64,000 bases of DNA from Salinimicrobium sediminis (GTDB taxonomy: Bacteria; Bacteroidota; Bacteroidia; Flavobacteriales; Flavobacteriaceae): positions 124,001-188,000 of the forward strand of contig NZ_OCMF01000002.1 of assembly GCF_900215295.1 (NCBI RefSeq), given 5' to 3'. This document shows positions 9,290 through 19,061 of this stretch, piece by piece (the stretch's first letter is position 1; the number at the start of each line of letters is the position of its first letter). The position numbers and the translations under genes are program-made. A model generated the notes under the pieces. The model did no database searches. It was not told the DNA's origin and saw only the letters and a program-made list of their open reading frames with translations.

Positions 9290-11716
9290 ATGAGTAAAAA
9301 ATATATTTGCGTACACGGACATTTTTATCAGCCGCCTAGAGAAAACCCATGGTTAAATAAGGTGGAAATGCAGGAATCTGCATATCCTTACCACGACTGG
9401 AATCACAGGATCAATGCAGAATGTTATGTAAGAAATTCGGCATCCAGAATACTTGATGAGGAGGGGAGGATCCAGGAGATCATGAATAACTATGCCTGGA
9501 TGAGTTTCAATATTGGTCCTACGCTCCTGGCATGGATGCAAAATGAGACTCCCGAAACCTATGAAGCCATCCTTGAGGCCGACAAGCAGAGCATTGAAAG
9601 CTTTTCGGGACATGGGGCTGCTTTGGCACAGGCTTACAACCATCTAATTATGCCCCTTGCCAATGAAAGGGACCAGGAAACGCAGGTAATATGGGGAATT
9701 GAAGATTTCAAATCGCGTTACGGAAGATTTCCGGAAGGAATGTGGTTGGGAGAAACCGCCGTAAATACCAGCGTCCTGGAAATGCTCGCAAAACACGGTA
9801 TAAAATTCACCATTCTTTCTCCATACCAGGCAAAACAGGTAAGAAAAATCGGGGATAAAGAATGGAAAGATGCCACAAATGCAAAGGTAAATACCCGGCG
9901 GGCCTACACCTGCAAATTACCTTCAGGAAATGAAATAAGCCTGTTCTTTTATGACGGTCCGGCATCACAAGCCGTGGCCTTTGAAGGCTTGCTGAACAAT
10001 GGAGAGGCATTTGCCGATCGTCTGCGCGGTCAGTTTTCTAATACTGAGGATAGGGAATTGGTAAATATCGCAACAGATGGGGAAAGCTATGGCCACCACC
10101 ACAAGCTGGGGGAAATGGCACTTTCCTACTGCCTTAATGCCCTCGAACAGGATGAGGATATTAACCTTACGATCTATGGGGAATTCCTTGAGAAGTTTCC
10201 GCCGCAGTATGAGGCACAGATCATCGAAAATACTTCCTGGAGCTGTTACCATGGGGTGGAAAGATGGAGAAGCAATTGCGGTTGTAATACCGGGGGCAAT
10301 GATGACTGGGACCAGAAATGGCGTAAACCTTTAAGAGAGGCCTTTGATGAGGTGCGGGAAAAGCTTATCGTGCTTTACGAAAACCAAATGCAGCAGTACA
10401 CCCGGGATCCATGGGGTGTAAGGAATAAATACATCCAGGTGATCCTTAACAGGGATAATGAAAATGTAAGTACTTTTCTAAAAGAGAATTTTGGGAATGA
10501 ACTTTCTGAAGAAGACGAGGTGAAACTGCTTAAACTGCTGGAAATGCAGTACCACGCTATGTTGATGTACACCAGTTGCGGCTGGTTCTTTGATGAAGTT
10601 ACGGGAATCGAATCCATGCAGGACATTTTCTATGCTACCCGTGCCATACAATTGGCAGAAGAAATAAGCGGGGAAAGCTATGAACCCGATTTTGTTGAAT
10701 CTCTTAAAAAGATCCCTTCAAATATTCCGGAATATGGAAGTGCTCATAAGGCCTATGAGTTGTTCGTTAAACCTACCGAGTTGGATATGATAAGGATCGG
10801 AGCCCATTACGCGATTTCTTCCCTTTTCGAAGAATTTCCGGAGGAGGTCACGCTATATAACTTTAGTGCCACTACAAAGGCAAGTCACTATTATGAGGCG
10901 GGAAAACAAAAATTGATCATTGCCCGCACAGAATTCCGAAGTGATATCACCTGGGAAAAAGTGGATATTTCTTATGCTGTTCTTTACATGGGAGATCACC
11001 ACCTATTCGGGGGAGTGCGACAATACATTAGTGCCGAAGCTTTGGAAGAATTGCACAACAAAATGGCTGAATTCTTCGAAAGAGGGAATATCTACGAGAT
11101 CTTTAATCTCATGGATGAACATTTTGGTAACCATAACTACTCCTTCTGGCATTTGTTCCGGGACGAGCAGCACAACATTATGAGGCAGGTGATGGAAAGC
11201 AATCTGCGCGGCGCCGAGGGTGCTATGCAGCAGCTTTATGACAATACTTATCCTTTGCTAAAAACTTTCCAGGAGATCAATATGAGGGTTCCGGCAAGGC
11301 TGAAGCTGCCTGTGGAAATGGCTGTTAACAACAGGTTAGTGAAGGAATTAAATAAAAAAGACTGCAATTTCAAAAAACTGGAATTACAGCTAAAATCTGC
11401 AGTTTCAATTGAAGTCGAACTGGATCTAGTTACGCTGAACTACCTGGTGGACCGCAGACTCACCGAAAAAATGAAAGAACTTCAAAACAACCCTAAAGAT
11501 CTAAAACGGCTTGAAGATGTTAATGTACTGCTGTCTCTGTTAGAGAAAACCCCCTTAAATCCCGAAAAATGGGAAGCCCAGAATATCACTTTTGGTTTGA
11601 AAGCAGAATATTATCGTGAAATGCAGGAAAAAAGTGAAGAGGGAGATCAAAATGCCACCCAATGGGTAGATTCTTTTCAGATGCTTGAAGAATCTGTAAA
11701 TCTGGTGATAGAATGA
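9290..11716 (+). CDS. GH57 family glycoside hydrolase with DUF3536
   Basis: An 808-aa GH57 enzyme. Visible GH57 motifs include HGHFYQPPRENPW (9-21), the nucleophile segment MWLGETAVN with E155, and the acid segment NIATDGESYGHHHK with D263. The region after about residue 330 corresponds to DUF3536. GH57 members act on alpha-1,4- or alpha-1,6-glucans (amylase, branching, 4-alpha-glucanotransferase, amylopullulanase), and the exact activity of the DUF3536 group is not clear from sequence. Its position between treZ and treY, with its TGA overlapping the treY ATG by 4 bases, suggests it trims or remodels the glucan that TreY uses. No signal peptide is present, so it is cytosolic. Confidence 0.85.
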   Translation: MSKKYICVHGHFYQPPRENPWLNKVEMQESAYPYHDWNHRINAECYVRNSASRILDEEGRIQEIMNNYAWMSFNIGPTLLAWMQNETPETYEAILEADKQSIESFSGHGAALAQAYNHLIMPLANERDQETQVIWGIEDFKSRYGRFPEGMWLGETAVNTSVLEMLAKHGIKFTILSPYQAKQVRKIGDKEWKDATNAKVNTRRAYTCKLPSGNEISLFFYDGPASQAVAFEGLLNNGEAFADRLRGQFSNTEDRELVNIATDGESYGHHHKLGEMALSYCLNALEQDEDINLTIYGEFLEKFPPQYEAQIIENTSWSCYHGVERWRSNCGCNTGGNDDWDQKWRKPLREAFDEVREKLIVLYENQMQQYTRDPWGVRNKYIQVILNRDNENVSTFLKENFGNELSEEDEVKLLKLLEMQYHAMLMYTSCGWFFDEVTGIESMQDIFYATRAIQLAEEISGESYEPDFVESLKKIPSNIPEYGSAHKAYELFVKPTELDMIRIGAHYAISSLFEEFPEEVTLYNFSATTKASHYYEAGKQKLIIARTEFRSDITWEKVDISYAVLYMGDHHLFGGVRQYISAEALEELHNKMAEFFERGNIYEIFNLMDEHFGNHNYSFWHLFRDEQHNIMRQVMESNLRGAEGAMQQLYDNTYPLLKTFQEINMRVPARLKLPVEMAVNNRLVKELNKKDCNFKKLELQLKSAVSIEVELDLVTLNYLVDRRLTEKMKELQNNPKDLKRLEDVNVLLSLLEKTPLNPEKWEAQNITFGLKAEYYREMQEKSEEGDQNATQWVDSFQMLEESVNLVIE

Positions 11717-14355
11717 AAAATCCTGTCTCCACTTATCGGGTACAACTTTCACCGGAGTACACCTTAGAAGATATGGAAGAGATCCTCGATTATCTTGAAG
11801 CCTTCGGTATTTCCACCATATATTCTGCGCCATTATTTCAGGCAAGGAAGGGCAGTAGCCATGGCTATGATATCACTAACCCTTTCCGCCTGAATAAGGA
11901 GATAGGGAAACTGGCTCTTTTCAAGAGGATTAGCGACCGCCTGCAGCAAAAAAAGATGACCTGGTTACAGGACATTGTTCCCAACCATATGGCTTTTGAC
12001 GGAGATAATATCTGGCTGCAGGATATCTTTGAATTAGGGCCCGAAGCGAGTCAATACAATTATTTTGATATCGATTGGGAGAAAAACGGAAAGCTCATGG
12101 CTCCTTTTCTGGGAAATCCTCTGGAAGAAGTCCTTGCAAATCACGAGTTGAAGCTAGAGGTGTCAAAAAGGGGATTTTCCTTTGTTTATTTTGACCACCG
12201 CTATCCGGCTGCTGCGAGATCCTATTATCTTATCCTGAAGGGTCTGGGGAAGTGGGACGAAAAATTCCGGGATCTATCAGACAAAAAGGAGAGATGGGAA
12301 GAACTAAAGGAATTTCTGGTCAGGGAGTATCAAAAAGTTCCGGATATTAGAAACAGCATTAATAAGAGACTAATAGATATAAATGCTTCCGAAGAAAAAC
12401 TGAAACAAATCCTGGATCAGCAGTTCTTCCTTCCTGCACATTGGAAAGAAACCGAAAAAGAGATCAACTACCGCAGATTTTTTACTATTAATGATCTCAT
12501 TTGTTTAAAAATGGAGGATGAGCAGGTTTTTGAGAGCTATCACCGTTTTATTCTGCAGTTGTGTGAAGAAAATCTTATCCAGGGCTTAAGGATAGACCAT
12601 ATTGACGGGCTTTTTGACCCCAAGGCTTATTTGGAAAGACTAAGGGAAAAATTGGGTCCCGACTTTTATATTATTATAGAGAAGATCCTGGAGTGGGATG
12701 AAAAGCTGCCTGTGCATTGGCCGGTTGAAGGAACCAGTGGGTATGGTTTTCTGGCCACGGTCAACCAGGTGCTTACGAACAAAAACAGTGAAGATCTATT
12801 CTTTAAAGCCTATTTAAAAGTGGATCCCGAACATCCAGATTATCATGACCTGGTTTACAAACAAAAGATGTTTATCCTCAATGAGAGAATGGGAGGTGAA
12901 TATAAAAATTTATGGCAGCTTGCAATAGATCTTGAATTGCTGGAAGAGCAGGAGGATACAAAATTAAAGGAAGCCCTGGGCGCATTTTTGGCAGGATTTC
13001 CTGTTTATAGGATCTATCCCGAGGAATTTCCTTTGAGGAAGCGACAGAGAAAAATTATTGAGGCTGCCTATCAAAATGCTCTAACCCATTCCGAAGCTTT
13101 GGAACGGGAACTGGAGCAAATAAAAAATGTGTTTTTGGGAGATGCCGGTAAAGACAAAGAAAGTATGCTGATGTTTTTGCAGCGTTGTCAGCAATTTACC
13201 GGGCCTCTGGCTGCAAAAGGAGTGGAAGACACGTCCTTCTATATATACAATGAATTGATCTCTCATAACGAGGTGGGGGATTCTCCGGATGTCTTTGGAG
13301 TTTCTGTAGAAGGTTTCCACAAGAGGATGCAGTTGCGGAGAGAAGATTTCCCGCTTTCTATAAATGCGACGGCCACTCACGATACGAAACGTGGAGAAGA
13401 TTCCCGAATGAGGATCAATGTGCTTAGTGAAATAGGAGAGGAGTGGTTTGAGAATGTAGGGCAGTGGAAGGAAATTGGGGAAAAACTTCGGAAAGAGAAA
13501 AGTATCCCTGATGCCAATGAGGAGTATTTTATTTATCAGATGCTTATTGGCGCCTGGCCTTTTGATGGAGAACCGGGAGAAGAATTTTTAGAAAGGTCAA
13601 CCGCTTACCTTCAAAAGGTTTTGCGGGAGGCAAAGGTGAATTCTTCCTGGGCACAACCCGATGAAAAATATGAAGAACAGGTTTACGAATTTTTGAAAAA
13701 GCTCCTTAAAAGTGATGATTTTCGTACTTCCTTCGGAAAATTCCATCATAATGTCTCCGCATACGGAGCTATAAAATCCCTTTCCCAGTCGCTTCTGAAG
13801 ATCACTGCCCCAGGAATTCCTGATGTGTACCAGGGAACAGAATTGTGGGATTTGAGTTATGTGGATCCGGACAATCGCAGGCCGGTCGATTATCAGCTTA
13901 GGAAACAATACCTGGAAGAAATAAACAGCTTAAAACCTGAAAATATTACCGAGCAACTTCAAGACCTGAAGCAGGATTTTCCCTCCGGAAAGATCAAGAT
14001 GTTCTGTTTGCACAAAGCCTTACAAACCAGGAAAGACTTCAAAGAAGCTTTTGAAGAAGGAGCCTATTTGCCGTTAGAAGTAAAAGGTGAAAATGCAGAA
14101 GGAGTTATTGCTTTTGCCCGAAAGCTCCGGGAAAAAGTGGTGATCATAGTAGTTCCTGCCATGGTAACAGCATTTTTTACCGAAGAACTGCAGCTAAAAG
14201 AGGGGCTTTCCAATGATCTTAGAGTTGTGGTTCCTGAAGATCTTAAAGGAGATTTCAAAAATGCATTCACAGGAAAAACAATTTCTTCAGAAGAGATTGT
14301 GCTAAACACTATTTTTGCCGACCTACCGGTAGCACTATTAATAAAGGAAGTATAA
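11713..14355 (+). CDS. treY: Malto-oligosyltrehalose synthase
   Basis: TreY converts the reducing-end alpha-1,4 bond of malto-oligosaccharides into an alpha,alpha-1,1 bond, giving the substrate of TreZ. The 880-aa protein begins STYRVQLSPEYT and has SAPLFQARKGSSHGYD (38-53), region I DIVPNHMAFD (87-96), nucleophile D295 in GLRIDHIDGL and acid/base E323 in YIIIEKIL. The late segment KGVEDTSFYIYN is also typical of TreY. The ATG overlaps the previous stop (ATGA), and malQ starts one base after its stop, so translation is probably coupled along the operon. Length and motifs leave little doubt. Confidence 0.95.
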   Translation: MKNPVSTYRVQLSPEYTLEDMEEILDYLEAFGISTIYSAPLFQARKGSSHGYDITNPFRLNKEIGKLALFKRISDRLQQKKMTWLQDIVPNHMAFDGDNIWLQDIFELGPEASQYNYFDIDWEKNGKLMAPFLGNPLEEVLANHELKLEVSKRGFSFVYFDHRYPAAARSYYLILKGLGKWDEKFRDLSDKKERWEELKEFLVREYQKVPDIRNSINKRLIDINASEEKLKQILDQQFFLPAHWKETEKEINYRRFFTINDLICLKMEDEQVFESYHRFILQLCEENLIQGLRIDHIDGLFDPKAYLERLREKLGPDFYIIIEKILEWDEKLPVHWPVEGTSGYGFLATVNQVLTNKNSEDLFFKAYLKVDPEHPDYHDLVYKQKMFILNERMGGEYKNLWQLAIDLELLEEQEDTKLKEALGAFLAGFPVYRIYPEEFPLRKRQRKIIEAAYQNALTHSEALERELEQIKNVFLGDAGKDKESMLMFLQRCQQFTGPLAAKGVEDTSFYIYNELISHNEVGDSPDVFGVSVEGFHKRMQLRREDFPLSINATATHDTKRGEDSRMRINVLSEIGEEWFENVGQWKEIGEKLRKEKSIPDANEEYFIYQMLIGAWPFDGEPGEEFLERSTAYLQKVLREAKVNSSWAQPDEKYEEQVYEFLKKLLKSDDFRTSFGKFHHNVSAYGAIKSLSQSLLKITAPGIPDVYQGTELWDLSYVDPDNRRPVDYQLRKQYLEEINSLKPENITEQLQDLKQDFPSGKIKMFCLHKALQTRKDFKEAFEEGAYLPLEVKGENAEGVIAFARKLREKVVIIVVPAMVTAFFTEELQLKEGLSNDLRVVVPEDLKGDFKNAFTGKTISSEEIVLNTIFADLPVALLIKEV

Positions 14356-14356
14356 T

Positions 14357-15862
14357 ATGAAATTAAAAAGGAGCAGTGGCATTCTTTTGCATATCACCTC
14401 CCTTCCGGGGAAATTCGGGATTGGAGATATCGGGCCTAACGCCTACAAATTCCTGAATTTTTTAAAAAGATCCGGGCATACTTACTGGCAGATCCTGCCG
14501 GTAAACCCCACAGACGGTATTTATCAGCATTCACCCTACAGCAGCCATTCGGCTTTTGCAGGAAATCCATTGTTGATAAGTCCGGAGTTACTGGAACAGG
14601 AGGGTTATATAAGACTATCCGATTTTTCTGTGCCTTCAGAAATTAAGGCTGAAAAAGTCATTTTTGACAGCGTAGAAAACTACAAACGCAAACTTCTTGA
14701 TACTGCTTTCAATACCTTCAGTAATCAGGAACAGGAGGACAGTGATTATTTAGAATTTTGTGAAAAACACGGGCAGTGGCTGGAGAATTATGCACTTTAC
14801 CTCGCGTTGAGGAAGAAGTATCACAAGGCCAATTGGGTGGATTGGCCAAAGGAGCTGAGGGATAGAGATCCCGAAGCCATGGAGGCAGTCCGGGAGGAAT
14901 TGAAAGAAGAGGTAGATAAAGAAAAATTCATTCAGTTTATTTTCTTTTCCCAATGGTCACAATTCATGCAGGAGGCACATAAAGCCGGAATTAAAATCTT
15001 TGGCGATGTACCGTTTTATATCAATCACGATAGCGCCGACTGTTGGGCAAACCCTGAGTTCTTTAAGTTAGATAGGGAAAAACAACCCACGCATGTTTCG
15101 GGTGTGCCGCCAGATATGTTCAGCAAAACCGGGCAACTTTGGGGAACCCCAGTGTACGACTGGCAGGAATTACAGCGAAGGGAATACGAGTGGTGGATAG
15201 ATCGCCTGCGACAAAACCTGCTGTTATTCGACGTGCTTCGAATTGACCATTTCAGAGCTTTTGCTGCCTATTGGGAAGTTCCGGCAGAAGAGAAAACAGC
15301 AATACATGGAAAGTGGCAGGAAACCCCCGGAATGGATTTCTTTAAGGTGGTGAAAGAGAAGTTTCCAAAAATGCCTTTTATAGCCGAAGATCTTGGGTTA
15401 CTTGATCAACCTGTTTACGATCTTATGGAGGCCTATAATTTCCCCGGGATGAAGGTTCTTCAGTTTGCTTTTGGAGACACCAACAGAGAAAATCCATACC
15501 TGCCTTATAATCATGTTTTCAACAGCATTGTTTATACAGGAACGCATGACAACAATACAACCCGTGGCTGGTTCCATGAGAGTGGAAAAGATACGAGGCA
15601 GCACCTGGAGAAATATCTGGGAATAAAAGTTTCAGAGGAAAACGTGCACAAGGTGTTGCACCGGGTTGCATTACAATCTACCTCTGCTGTAGCAATTGTT
15701 CCCCTGCAGGATATTACCGGACTGGGAGGCGAGGCAAAAATGAATATCCCCGGAAGCAACTCAGGAAATTGGTCCTGGAGAGCAACTGCAGAAGATATTC
15801 CTGAGGAAAAAACCGGGGAACTTTTTTCTCTCAATGAGTTGTTTGGCAGGATTTCATATTAA
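14357..15862 (+). CDS. malQ: 4-alpha-glucanotransferase (amylomaltase)
   Basis: A GH77 enzyme of 501 aa that disproportionates malto-oligosaccharides and so makes longer chains for TreY and GlgB from short ones. Visible features are the N-terminal RSSGILLHITSLPG (5-18), nucleophile D297 in DVLRIDHFRAFAAYW, acid/base E344 in FIAEDLGLL and the distal YTGTHDNNTTRGWF segment. This is the short, plant DPE1-like type, with no extra N-terminal starch-binding modules. It is the last gene of the treZ operon and is followed by a strong terminator hairpin. Confidence 0.95.
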   Translation: MKLKRSSGILLHITSLPGKFGIGDIGPNAYKFLNFLKRSGHTYWQILPVNPTDGIYQHSPYSSHSAFAGNPLLISPELLEQEGYIRLSDFSVPSEIKAEKVIFDSVENYKRKLLDTAFNTFSNQEQEDSDYLEFCEKHGQWLENYALYLALRKKYHKANWVDWPKELRDRDPEAMEAVREELKEEVDKEKFIQFIFFSQWSQFMQEAHKAGIKIFGDVPFYINHDSADCWANPEFFKLDREKQPTHVSGVPPDMFSKTGQLWGTPVYDWQELQRREYEWWIDRLRQNLLLFDVLRIDHFRAFAAYWEVPAEEKTAIHGKWQETPGMDFFKVVKEKFPKMPFIAEDLGLLDQPVYDLMEAYNFPGMKVLQFAFGDTNRENPYLPYNHVFNSIVYTGTHDNNTTRGWFHESGKDTRQHLEKYLGIKVSEENVHKVLHRVALQSTSAVAIVPLQDITGLGGEAKMNIPGSNSGNWSWRATAEDIPEEKTGELFSLNELFGRISY

Positions 15863-15899
15863 AAAATGGCGAGAGTCCTTTTATCGATATTTTAAAACT

Positions 15900-15929
15900 A
15901 AAAAAGCCCGGAATTTTCCGGGCTTTTTT
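15900..15929. terminator. Bidirectional terminator between malQ and the copper-storage-like gene
   Basis: An AAAAAGCCCGGAA stem pairs with TTCCGGGCTTTTT around a tiny loop, with A and T runs on both sides. It lies between convergent genes and can stop transcription from either side. Confidence 0.9.
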
Positions 15930-15933
15930 GATG

Positions 15934-16257
15934 TTATGCTGCATATTTTCTACAGGCATCTGCACAGTCGCGACAGGCTTTTGCACACTCTTTACAGTGT
16001 TGATGTTCATGTTTCTCACATTCCTGAGCACATTCTTCGCAAATCTGGATGCAGTAATCCATAAGGCCTTTTACATTAGTGTGTTTTGTGGCTAAGACAT
16101 CTGCAAGGGTAGCGCAAACTGAAGCACAAACCTTATCTGTCCTTATACATTTGGCCATCATTTTCACATTGTCTTCATCCAGGCATGCATCGGCACAATA
16201 ATTACACGCATTGATACAATCTGATAATTTGTTTAATATTTCCTGATTTCTCATCAT
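15934..16257 (-). CDS. Four-helix-bundle copper-binding (Csp/DUF326-like) protein
   Basis: A 107-aa cytosolic protein with 16 cysteines (14, 18, 21, 25, 37, 44, 48, 69, 73, 76, 80, 88, 91, 95, 98, 102), mostly in CxxxC or CxxC spacing along predicted helices, plus several His. This matches the DUF326 family, whose members include the copper storage proteins (Csp) that bind many Cu(I) ions inside a four-helix bundle. No signal peptide is present, so it resembles the cytosolic Csp3 type. It lies 92 bases downstream of nosY on the same strand with no terminator between, so it may be the last gene of the nos operon, where it could buffer copper for NosZ (inference). The neighbouring start codon MMR is ambiguous by one residue. 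Confidence 0.85.
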   Translation of the reverse strand: MMRNQEILNKLSDCINACNYCADACLDEDNVKMMAKCIRTDKVCASVCATLADVLATKHTNVKGLMDYCIQICEECAQECEKHEHQHCKECAKACRDCADACRKYAA

Positions 16258-16349
16258 AAATTTTTTTGGTTAGACTTTTATTAATTTCAAGATACCAAAA
16301 GCAGGAGGGAATTGGTGTAAAAGCCTGTTAAACAATGCTCAAGGACAGG

Positions 16350-17132
16350 TTAAAAATCCTTTTTCCCTACCACCCTTTTAAGCCTGAAAAGAGGAAGTAT
16401 AACCCACAGGAAAAGCATTCCCAGAGAAGCCAGGGTACCAACGGGAGTCCCAAAAAACTGTTTAAAAACTGCTCCGGTATAACTGAGCAGGGCAGAGATA
16501 TCTAACTTTAAAAGGATGAGGATCCTGGAGAGGTCAATAGGATTGAACATGCTTGCTGCAAGAGAGAATTTATCCAGAGGATAATCCTGAAAGTAGACCA
16601 AAGACAGGAGGAAGATCCCGTCATAGATCACCGCCAGGAACAACCAGAGCAAGATCGCATAACCAAAACCTTTGATTTTATTCTCATGGGAAAGAGCTAT
16701 GTTAAACGCCAGTGCAGAAAAAATAAGGGTAAGGAAAAGCCCGGTGACCAGGAGCATTGAAAAATCCCAGATAGCAGAAGATTTAAATAAGCCATAGGCG
16801 GCAAAAGGTATTCCCAGTCCCAGGATCAAACTAAGAGATAAGGAAATAGCCACTCCAAAATACTGCCCCAAAAAAATAGAACTTCTTCTAACCGGCTGCG
16901 CCAGGAGTAACTGTGTAAATTCACGGGAGTTATAATAGTACATCACTCCAAAAATTGTCCCTATAAGCGGCACGATCATAATGATCACGTTCATTAGGGT
17001 GATGATCGCTGTAGAAAGGTCATTGTTAAGGAATAATAGAACACTTCCCAGCAGAAGATAAAAGAAGAAATATACGTAACTCCAGCTGCTTCTGGTGAGG
17101 TCAAAAAAGCTGTATTTTAATATTTTAAACAT
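16350..17132 (-). CDS. nosY: Nos ABC transporter permease
   Basis: A membrane permease of 260 aa with about six hydrophobic helices. It resembles the ABC-2/NosY family, which with NosF and NosD supports assembly of the copper centre of nitrous-oxide reductase. The N-terminus (MFKILKYSFFDLTRSSWSY) and the cytosolic loop EFTQLLLAQPVRRSSIFLGQ, typical of NosY-type permeases, are visible. The start overlaps the end of nosF by 8 bases. The family assignment is firm from context; on sequence alone it would be a generic ABC-2 permease. Confidence 0.9.
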   Translation of the reverse strand: MFKILKYSFFDLTRSSWSYVYFFFYLLLGSVLLFLNNDLSTAIITLMNVIIMIVPLIGTIFGVMYYYNSREFTQLLLAQPVRRSSIFLGQYFGVAISLSLSLILGLGIPFAAYGLFKSSAIWDFSMLLVTGLFLTLIFSALAFNIALSHENKIKGFGYAILLWLFLAVIYDGIFLLSLVYFQDYPLDKFSLAASMFNPIDLSRILILLKLDISALLSYTGAVFKQFFGTPVGTLASLGMLFLWVILPLFRLKRVVGKKDF

Positions 17133-17832
17133 GATCTTCAGATAAAAGTTTGGCTATGGCGTGTTCAAAATCAGGTTGTCCCGTACTTGATTTAATTTCT
17201 GAAACCGTACCGTCAAAATAGATCTTTCCTTCCAGGAGAAAGACAATCCTGTCTGCCACTTCTTCCACAAAATTCATAATATGGGAAGTAATTAAAATTG
17301 TTTTTCCTTTTTCCTTTTCCTCCTGCAAAAGGTTTCTAAGTTGAAGCAAGGCAACAGGATCCAGTCCGGAGGTAGGTTCATCAAGAATGACCAGTTGACT
17401 GTCAAACATGAAACAAAGCACCAGGTTTACCTTTTGTTGTGTTCCCCCGGAAAGTTTATTTAGTTTTTTGTCCAGGAATGGCTGCAGCCTGAAGTATTCT
17501 ATCAATTCCTTTTCTCTGGCAGGTTTCCCGCGTAGATCCTTGATCATTGTGATCAATTCCTGAACCTTGAGATTTCCGGGAAAATTAGCTATTTGAGGCA
17601 GATAATCTATTTCCTGCCGGTAATTCCATCTTTTCCTGATATTACTGCCGGCAATGCTGATCTCCCCCTTATCGGGTACTACCATCCCAAGGAGGCTTTT
17701 AATAAGAGTAGTTTTTCCGGAACCGTTGGGTCCCAGTACTGCAATGATCCCTTTTTCCATGATATCCAGTTCCAGTCCGTTAAGGACTTTTAGGGCACCA
17801 AATTGTTTATGCAGGTTTTGTATGCTTACCAT
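17125..17832 (-). CDS. nosF: Nos ABC transporter ATP-binding protein
   Basis: A cytoplasmic ATPase of 235 aa. It has a Walker A loop (GPNGSGKTT, about 34-42), the ABC signature LSGGTQQKVNL, Walker B LVILDEPTSGLDP and a switch His in LITSHIM. It pairs with NosY to power the NosDFY complex. Its start overlaps the end of nosD by 7 bases and its end overlaps nosY, which indicates coupled translation. The ATP-binding motifs are complete. Confidence 0.93.
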   Translation of the reverse strand: MVSIQNLHKQFGALKVLNGLELDIMEKGIIAVLGPNGSGKTTLIKSLLGMVVPDKGEISIAGSNIRKRWNYRQEIDYLPQIANFPGNLKVQELITMIKDLRGKPAREKELIEYFRLQPFLDKKLNKLSGGTQQKVNLVLCFMFDSQLVILDEPTSGLDPVALLQLRNLLQEEKEKGKTILITSHIMNFVEEVADRIVFLLEGKIYFDGTVSEIKSSTGQPDFEHAIAKLLSEDHV

Positions 17833-19061
17833 TTTATCTTTTTCATTTGAGGGTAATCGTCTGTAAGTTCTGCCGGCGTAAAGACAGGGGAAACTTTTTC
17901 AGAAAAATCCAGAAGGCCTATAAACATACTACGGAGCAAAATTATTGCTTCGGGAGTACGGTTTACCAGGTAGGAGAATAACTTGACCGGCCGGTACGGT
18001 ACATCCCCGATACCATCCTTATCCAAATCATAGCCTGTATATTCGCTCCAGTAATTTCTACTGAATTCGTTCTCATTGATATTGCCTGTATAGGACACGT
18101 CGAAGGAATTAGCGATGAAACTGTTTGCTGTAAAAACATTTTTATAACAGGCTCCCCTTATCCTCACAGCATATCCATTACCCCTGAATTCATTATTGAT
18201 GTAATTGATCCTGTTGGTGTTATCTGCACTGATGGCTATGGTATTATCTTCAAAAATGTTATTTTTTAACTCAGCATCATTGATTTCCTTGAGAAGTAGT
18301 CCATAGGAGGCGGGTCCCCAGTTTTTTCTGAAGAGGTTTCGCTGCATTTCAATAAATTTCGAGTACATGACTGCCACCCCTGCGCCATTATTGTCAAAAG
18401 TATTGTCAAGATATTTATTGTTATCTGCAAACATAAAATGAAGGCCATAACGAAGATTTCCCTCACATAAATTATTTGTTATGGTACAGTTTTTAGAGAA
18501 TTCGAGATAAATTCCATCTCTTACGCTTTTTACTATGTTATTGCTAACCGTAAGATCACTGCAGTTCCACATATGTATCCCATTGCCCGACTTAGCCTGA
18601 GAGACAGCCTTGCTGCTTATTTGATTCCGGGATATTACACCATGGGAAGACTTCTCCACAAGGATCCCGAAAAAGATATTTTCCAACCTGTTGTTCTCAA
18701 TCCTGAAATTTTTTGATCCCGATACCAAAATGGCTGCATGATCACTTGTATGACTGGTTCCAATATTAATGATCTTCAGGCCTTCGAGGGAAAAATTTTC
18801 TGCCCTTACAGTAAGTGCGGTACCCTTAAATTGCGCATCGATCACCGGGTATCCCTCCCCGAGAAGGTGGAGGGATTTATCGATGATCTTGATCTCCTGC
18901 TCCCTGTAAGTTCCTTTTGCAATCTTTATAGTATCTCCATTATCTGCAAGATCTATAGCTTTTTGAATCGAAGAAACTTCGCAGGTAGGACAAACTTCTA
19001 CGACCTGGGCCCGGGTAGTGAAGTAGAAGAGCATTAAAAGAACCGGAATAATTTTTTTCAT
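17826..19061 (-). CDS. nosD: Periplasmic copper-processing protein NosD
   Basis: A 411-aa secreted protein with a Sec signal peptide (MKKIIPVLLMLFYFTTRAQ) and a right-handed beta-helix built from repeated N-x-I/F turns (for example residues 95-330). NosD is the periplasmic part of the NosDFY machine that matures the CuZ site of NosZ. A CPTC motif sits just after the signal peptide at about 24-27. The C-terminal region has NYWSEYTGYDLDKDGIGD, a calcium-loop-like sequence seen in NosD/CASH-type proteins. The ATG overlaps the nosL stop (ATGA). Confidence 0.93.
   Translation of the reverse strand: MKKIIPVLLMLFYFTTRAQVVEVCPTCEVSSIQKAIDLADNGDTIKIAKGTYREQEIKIIDKSLHLLGEGYPVIDAQFKGTALTVRAENFSLEGLKIINIGTSHTSDHAAILVSGSKNFRIENNRLENIFFGILVEKSSHGVISRNQISSKAVSQAKSGNGIHMWNCSDLTVSNNIVKSVRDGIYLEFSKNCTITNNLCEGNLRYGLHFMFADNNKYLDNTFDNNGAGVAVMYSKFIEMQRNLFRKNWGPASYGLLLKEINDAELKNNIFEDNTIAISADNTNRINYINNEFRGNGYAVRIRGACYKNVFTANSFIANSFDVSYTGNINENEFSRNYWSEYTGYDLDKDGIGDVPYRPVKLFSYLVNRTPEAIILLRSMFIGLLDFSEKVSPVFTPAELTDDYPQMKKIKW

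Noticed and set aside
16258-16349. A third copy of the AGGAC palindrome (CAAGGACAGG near 16340)
   Set aside because: The left half is present but the matching right arm is not at the 6-base spacing.
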